The position numbers were made by a program, and so were the translations under genes. From Limnohabitans sp. 2KL-17 (GTDB lineage Bacteria; Pseudomonadota; Gammaproteobacteria; Burkholderiales; Burkholderiaceae_C), in the NCBI RefSeq assembly GCF_003063415.1, contig NZ_NESK01000019.1, positions 22,635 through 86,634 of the forward strand: a DNA stretch of 64,000 nt, read 5' to 3'. A model generated the notes under the pieces. That model had not been told where the DNA came from. It searched no databases and saw only the letters and a list, made by a program, of their open reading frames with translations. This document shows, piece by piece, positions 61,619-64,000 of the stretch (positions are counted from its first letter, which is position 1; every line of letters begins with the position of its first letter).

Positions 61619-63739
61619 TTAGACCAAGGGCTCATCGATTGTTTGATATAAGTTGGCGGTTGTCTGAGCCAACTGAAGTGCCAAGTCCAATGTGTTCAGC
61701 AATTCTTCGACCACAATGGGCTTGGTCAAGTAGCGAAAGAAGCCCAGCTTTTTCCCCATCTCAATGTCACGCAACATGGCGTTGGCGCTCAGGGCGACCA
61801 CTGGGATATGCGCTGTTATGGGGTCATCGCGCAACGCCTTGAGAGCATCAATGCCACTGATCCCCGGCAAGTTGATGTCCATCAGAATCACGTCTGGCAA
61901 AGACAATCGCGCCAGCTCTATCCCCAGCGTGCCGTTGATCGCCTTCAGCAAATGAATATCGGGGCGACGGTCGATCAAGCGCTCGACCAATGTCATATTG
62001 GCCGGATTGTCCTCAATGTACAAAAGGGTCCGCACTGGTGCATCCATCGGCTCCAGGGCCGGCTTGGGCAATGTCTGATCGAACGTTTTGGCTTTGAGCG
62101 CTGGCGCTGGGGTGCTGCTCAGCTCCACCCAAAACACACTGCCCTGGCCCACCGCGCTGTCCACACCCAACACACCGCCCATCAATTCAACCAACTGTTT
62201 GGTCACCACAAGACCAATGCCAGTCCCTGCCACGCTGCCACCTTCTTGGCCCAAGCGGTTGAAAGGCTGAAACAGTTGGGCCATTTTTTCAGGGGGTAAG
62301 CCAGCGCCGGTGTCTTTGAAACTGATGCGAACACGTTCAGAAGAGACAGCACTGCAATCCACGGTGACTTGACCTTGGAGGTGGTTGTATTTGATCGCGT
62401 TTGACAGCAGGTTGATCACGATTTGTTTGAGCCGCGTCTGGTCTGCCCACACAAAGCTGGGTTGGTCAAAATGTGGAAAGCTCAGCGTGATTCCCCGTTC
62501 TTGCGCCTGCGCTTCCATCATGGCTTGGCATTCCGACAACACATCGGACAGAGCCACCGGTTCCAGCGACAAAGACACTTTGCCAGACTCGACCACCGAC
62601 AGATCCAAAATCTCGTTGATCAGCTTCAACAGGTGCCAGCCGGCCTGAAGAATTTGGGTGATGCTTTCCTTTTGAACGTCCGAAGGCGGCGGCGCGGCTG
62701 TGGCCATCAGCTGCGCAAAGCCGAGAATGGCGTTCAGAGGGGAACGCAGCTCGTGGCTCATGCCCGACAAAAAGTCGGATTTCGCCAAGTTGGCCTTTTC
62801 GGCGGCAGATTTGGCACTTTCCATTTCGACATTGGTTTCTTGCAAGGCTTGCTCAAACCGTTTTCGCTCGGTCACATCTCGCGCCGCTGCAAACACCCCT
62901 TGAAGGTTTCGGTCGCGGTCATAAAAAGTGGTGGCGTTGTACGACACCACTGTTTTCTTGCCGTCACGGGCACAAGCGGTCAGCTCGTAATTGGTGACTT
63001 TCTTGTCGCTCAACACCAGCTTGATGCCTGCCTCGGCCCGTTCCCGATCGGTGAAATAACTTTTAAAGGGCGCACCGATCAACTCATCGCGGGTGCAGCC
63101 CGTGAGCGCCTCCATTTGCTTGTTCACGTCGGTGATGATGCCGGCAGGGTCGGTCGTCATCAAGGCGTCGATGTTGGATTCGATCAGGGACCGCGTGTAG
63201 AACTGCTGGTCGCGCAAGCGCTGGTCCAGCTTCTTTTGTTCGGCTTCAACCTGTTTGCGTGCCGTGTTGTCGGTGCCGATCAACAAATAACCAATGATCA
63301 CTTTGTCGATGTCTCGCAAAGCGGTGACCGAAACCACCGCCGGAAACCGGCTGCCGTCTTTACGGATGTAGGTCAGCTCGTAAATGTCTTCAATGCCTCG
63401 CGAAGCCTTGAAAACCAGGGCTTCAAAGCCCGGCGTGATGGGGGTGTCAAACTCAACACTCAAGGCATGCGCTCGAGCGATCAGTTCTTGGGGGTCTGAG
63501 ATTTCAGCCGGGGTGATGGTGTTCATCACTTCGTCGGCCAAATAACCCAGCATGCGCTCAGCACCCACATTGAAAATCTGGATCACCCCCTTGGCATCGG
63601 TAGCAATGCTGGAAAAGTTGGCGCTGTTGAAGATGGCAGTTTGCAATGCCCCCGCTTTGATGACGTAATCTTCTGGACGTATTTCAGTGCCTGCCTCTTG
63701 GCTGGATGGATGGGGGCCGAGGCTGTGGACAGTGTTCAT
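61619..63739 (-). CDS. PAS-PAS hybrid sensor histidine kinase
   Basis: A 706-residue kinase without membrane helices. Two PAS/PAC sensor units (about residues 25-160 and 180-300) precede a short coiled coil, the phosphoacceptor segment FLSGMSHELRSPLNAILGF, an ATPase domain (VINLLSNAIKYN, FKDTGAGLPPEKM, GTGIGLVVTKQLVELMGG) and a C-terminal receiver with LLYIEDNPANMTLVERL and VILMDINLPGISG. PAS ligands such as haem or FAD cannot be told by eye. It likely controls the adjacent receiver-cyclase. Confidence 0.9.
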   Translation of the reverse strand: MNTVHSLGPHPSSQEAGTEIRPEDYVIKAGALQTAIFNSANFSSIATDAKGVIQIFNVGAERMLGYLADEVMNTITPAEISDPQELIARAHALSVEFDTPITPGFEALVFKASRGIEDIYELTYIRKDGSRFPAVVSVTALRDIDKVIIGYLLIGTDNTARKQVEAEQKKLDQRLRDQQFYTRSLIESNIDALMTTDPAGIITDVNKQMEALTGCTRDELIGAPFKSYFTDRERAEAGIKLVLSDKKVTNYELTACARDGKKTVVSYNATTFYDRDRNLQGVFAAARDVTERKRFEQALQETNVEMESAKSAAEKANLAKSDFLSGMSHELRSPLNAILGFAQLMATAAPPPSDVQKESITQILQAGWHLLKLINEILDLSVVESGKVSLSLEPVALSDVLSECQAMMEAQAQERGITLSFPHFDQPSFVWADQTRLKQIVINLLSNAIKYNHLQGQVTVDCSAVSSERVRISFKDTGAGLPPEKMAQLFQPFNRLGQEGGSVAGTGIGLVVTKQLVELMGGVLGVDSAVGQGSVFWVELSSTPAPALKAKTFDQTLPKPALEPMDAPVRTLLYIEDNPANMTLVERLIDRRPDIHLLKAINGTLGIELARLSLPDVILMDINLPGISGIDALKALRDDPITAHIPVVALSANAMLRDIEMGKKLGFFRYLTKPIVVEELLNTLDLALQLAQTTANLYQTIDEPLV

Positions 63740-64000
63740 TCAGTGGGTGTGGAACGCCATCAGTGGTTCCATGGTTTGCAGGCCGTTTGATGAAGCATAC
63801 AAACCAACATTGGCGTGCTTGCAGTGCTGTCGGGTTGTGTTGGCAAACCCCTTGAGCAAAGGCATTTTGCGCTTAACAGGCTGCTGAAATACCCCATTCG
63901 CGAGCGCAATTTCGCCCCGCATGGTTTTGATTTTTTTGATTTTCCTTTCGCATTCTGATATTCCCTTCGTTTTTTGTTCGCCTTGGCCCACTTGTAAGCC
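63740..64000. other. Intergenic edge region with possible insertion-sequence end
   Basis: No credible gene. Around 63877-63895 the sequence AACAGGCTGCTGAAATACC resembles the terminal inverted repeat of some insertion sequences, but no transposase or second end is visible. The remainder includes T-rich tracts near 63928-63975. Confidence 0.25.

Noticed and set aside
1..64000. CRISPR arrays, tRNA or rRNA genes, prophage structural genes
   Set aside because: I saw no regularly spaced repeats, cloverleaf-like sequence, ribosomal RNA segments or phage capsid/tail genes by reading the window; short tRNAs could be missed by eye.

Overview
The window looks like a chromosome segment of an aerobic, phototrophic betaproteobacterium of the Burkholderiales (Comamonadaceae, Limnohabitans/Rhodoferax-like). 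The reasons are a purple-bacterial photosynthesis superoperon in the order crtE-crtF-bchC-bchX-bchY-bchZ-pufB-pufA-pufL, paired cyanophycin synthetases, Bug-type solute-binding proteins and high-GC codon use. The genus is inferred. I saw no rRNA, tRNA or CRISPR array.

Layout. (1) 1-8300, minus strand: carotenoid and bacteriochlorophyll genes running into the puf operon. PpsR/CrtJ-type TGTC-N10-GACA palindromes lie upstream of crtE and bchC. Two small ORFs stand out: a 44-codon ORF coupled to the bchZ stop, and a 74-codon single-membrane-span gene between pufB and pufA, a junction that normally holds no gene. (2) 8.4-12.6 kb: housekeeping and transport genes (small membrane protein, MsbA-like ABC exporter, PhnA/YjdM-like zinc protein, MATE exporter). 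(3) 12.8-22.1 kb: a CoA-dependent phenylpropanoid/ferulate-type catabolic cluster (crotonase, feruloyl-CoA synthase, thiolase, SDR, thioesterase, flavin reductase, Bug protein, acyl-CoA dehydrogenase) with a MarR regulator at its far end. The SDR and the acyl-CoA dehydrogenase are both broken in this sequence. (4) 22-28.5 kb: OmpA-like lipoprotein, FAH-family enzyme, FKBP and a grpE-dnaK-dnaJ heat-shock cluster with a sigma-32-like promoter. (5) 28.6-37.7 kb: a beta-CASP nuclease, then a cyanophycin locus in which an ABC transporter/DUF1854 operon diverges from two cyanophycin synthetases. (6) 37.7-46.7 kb: acyltransferase, nitronate monooxygenase, acyl-CoA dehydrogenase, etfBA and a TRAP transporter. 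(7) 46.6-51.1 kb: MscS channel, crotonase, histone-deacetylase-like hydrolase and MltB.

(8) 51-60.4 kb is the accessory region. A small Trp-rich gene (TIGR02450 type) occurs five times on the same strand: two intact, one full-length but decayed, and two as 3'-end remnants. Between the copies lie discrete modules: a tyrosine recombinase with a DUF6641-like protein and a Bug protein; a type II NADH dehydrogenase; a Spy-like/SHOCT pair; and a Spy-like lipoprotein with a CpxR/CpxA-like two-component system. The 3' end is the best preserved part, which suggests stepwise insertion at this gene's 3' end, although ordinary duplication and decay is also possible. (9) 60.4-64 kb: a receiver-cyclase protein and a PAS hybrid histidine kinase in tandem, probably one signalling pair.

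The most unusual items are the extra membrane gene between pufB and pufA, the serial TIGR02450 copies around a recombinase, and the cyanophycin-linked ABC transporter/DUF1854 pair.
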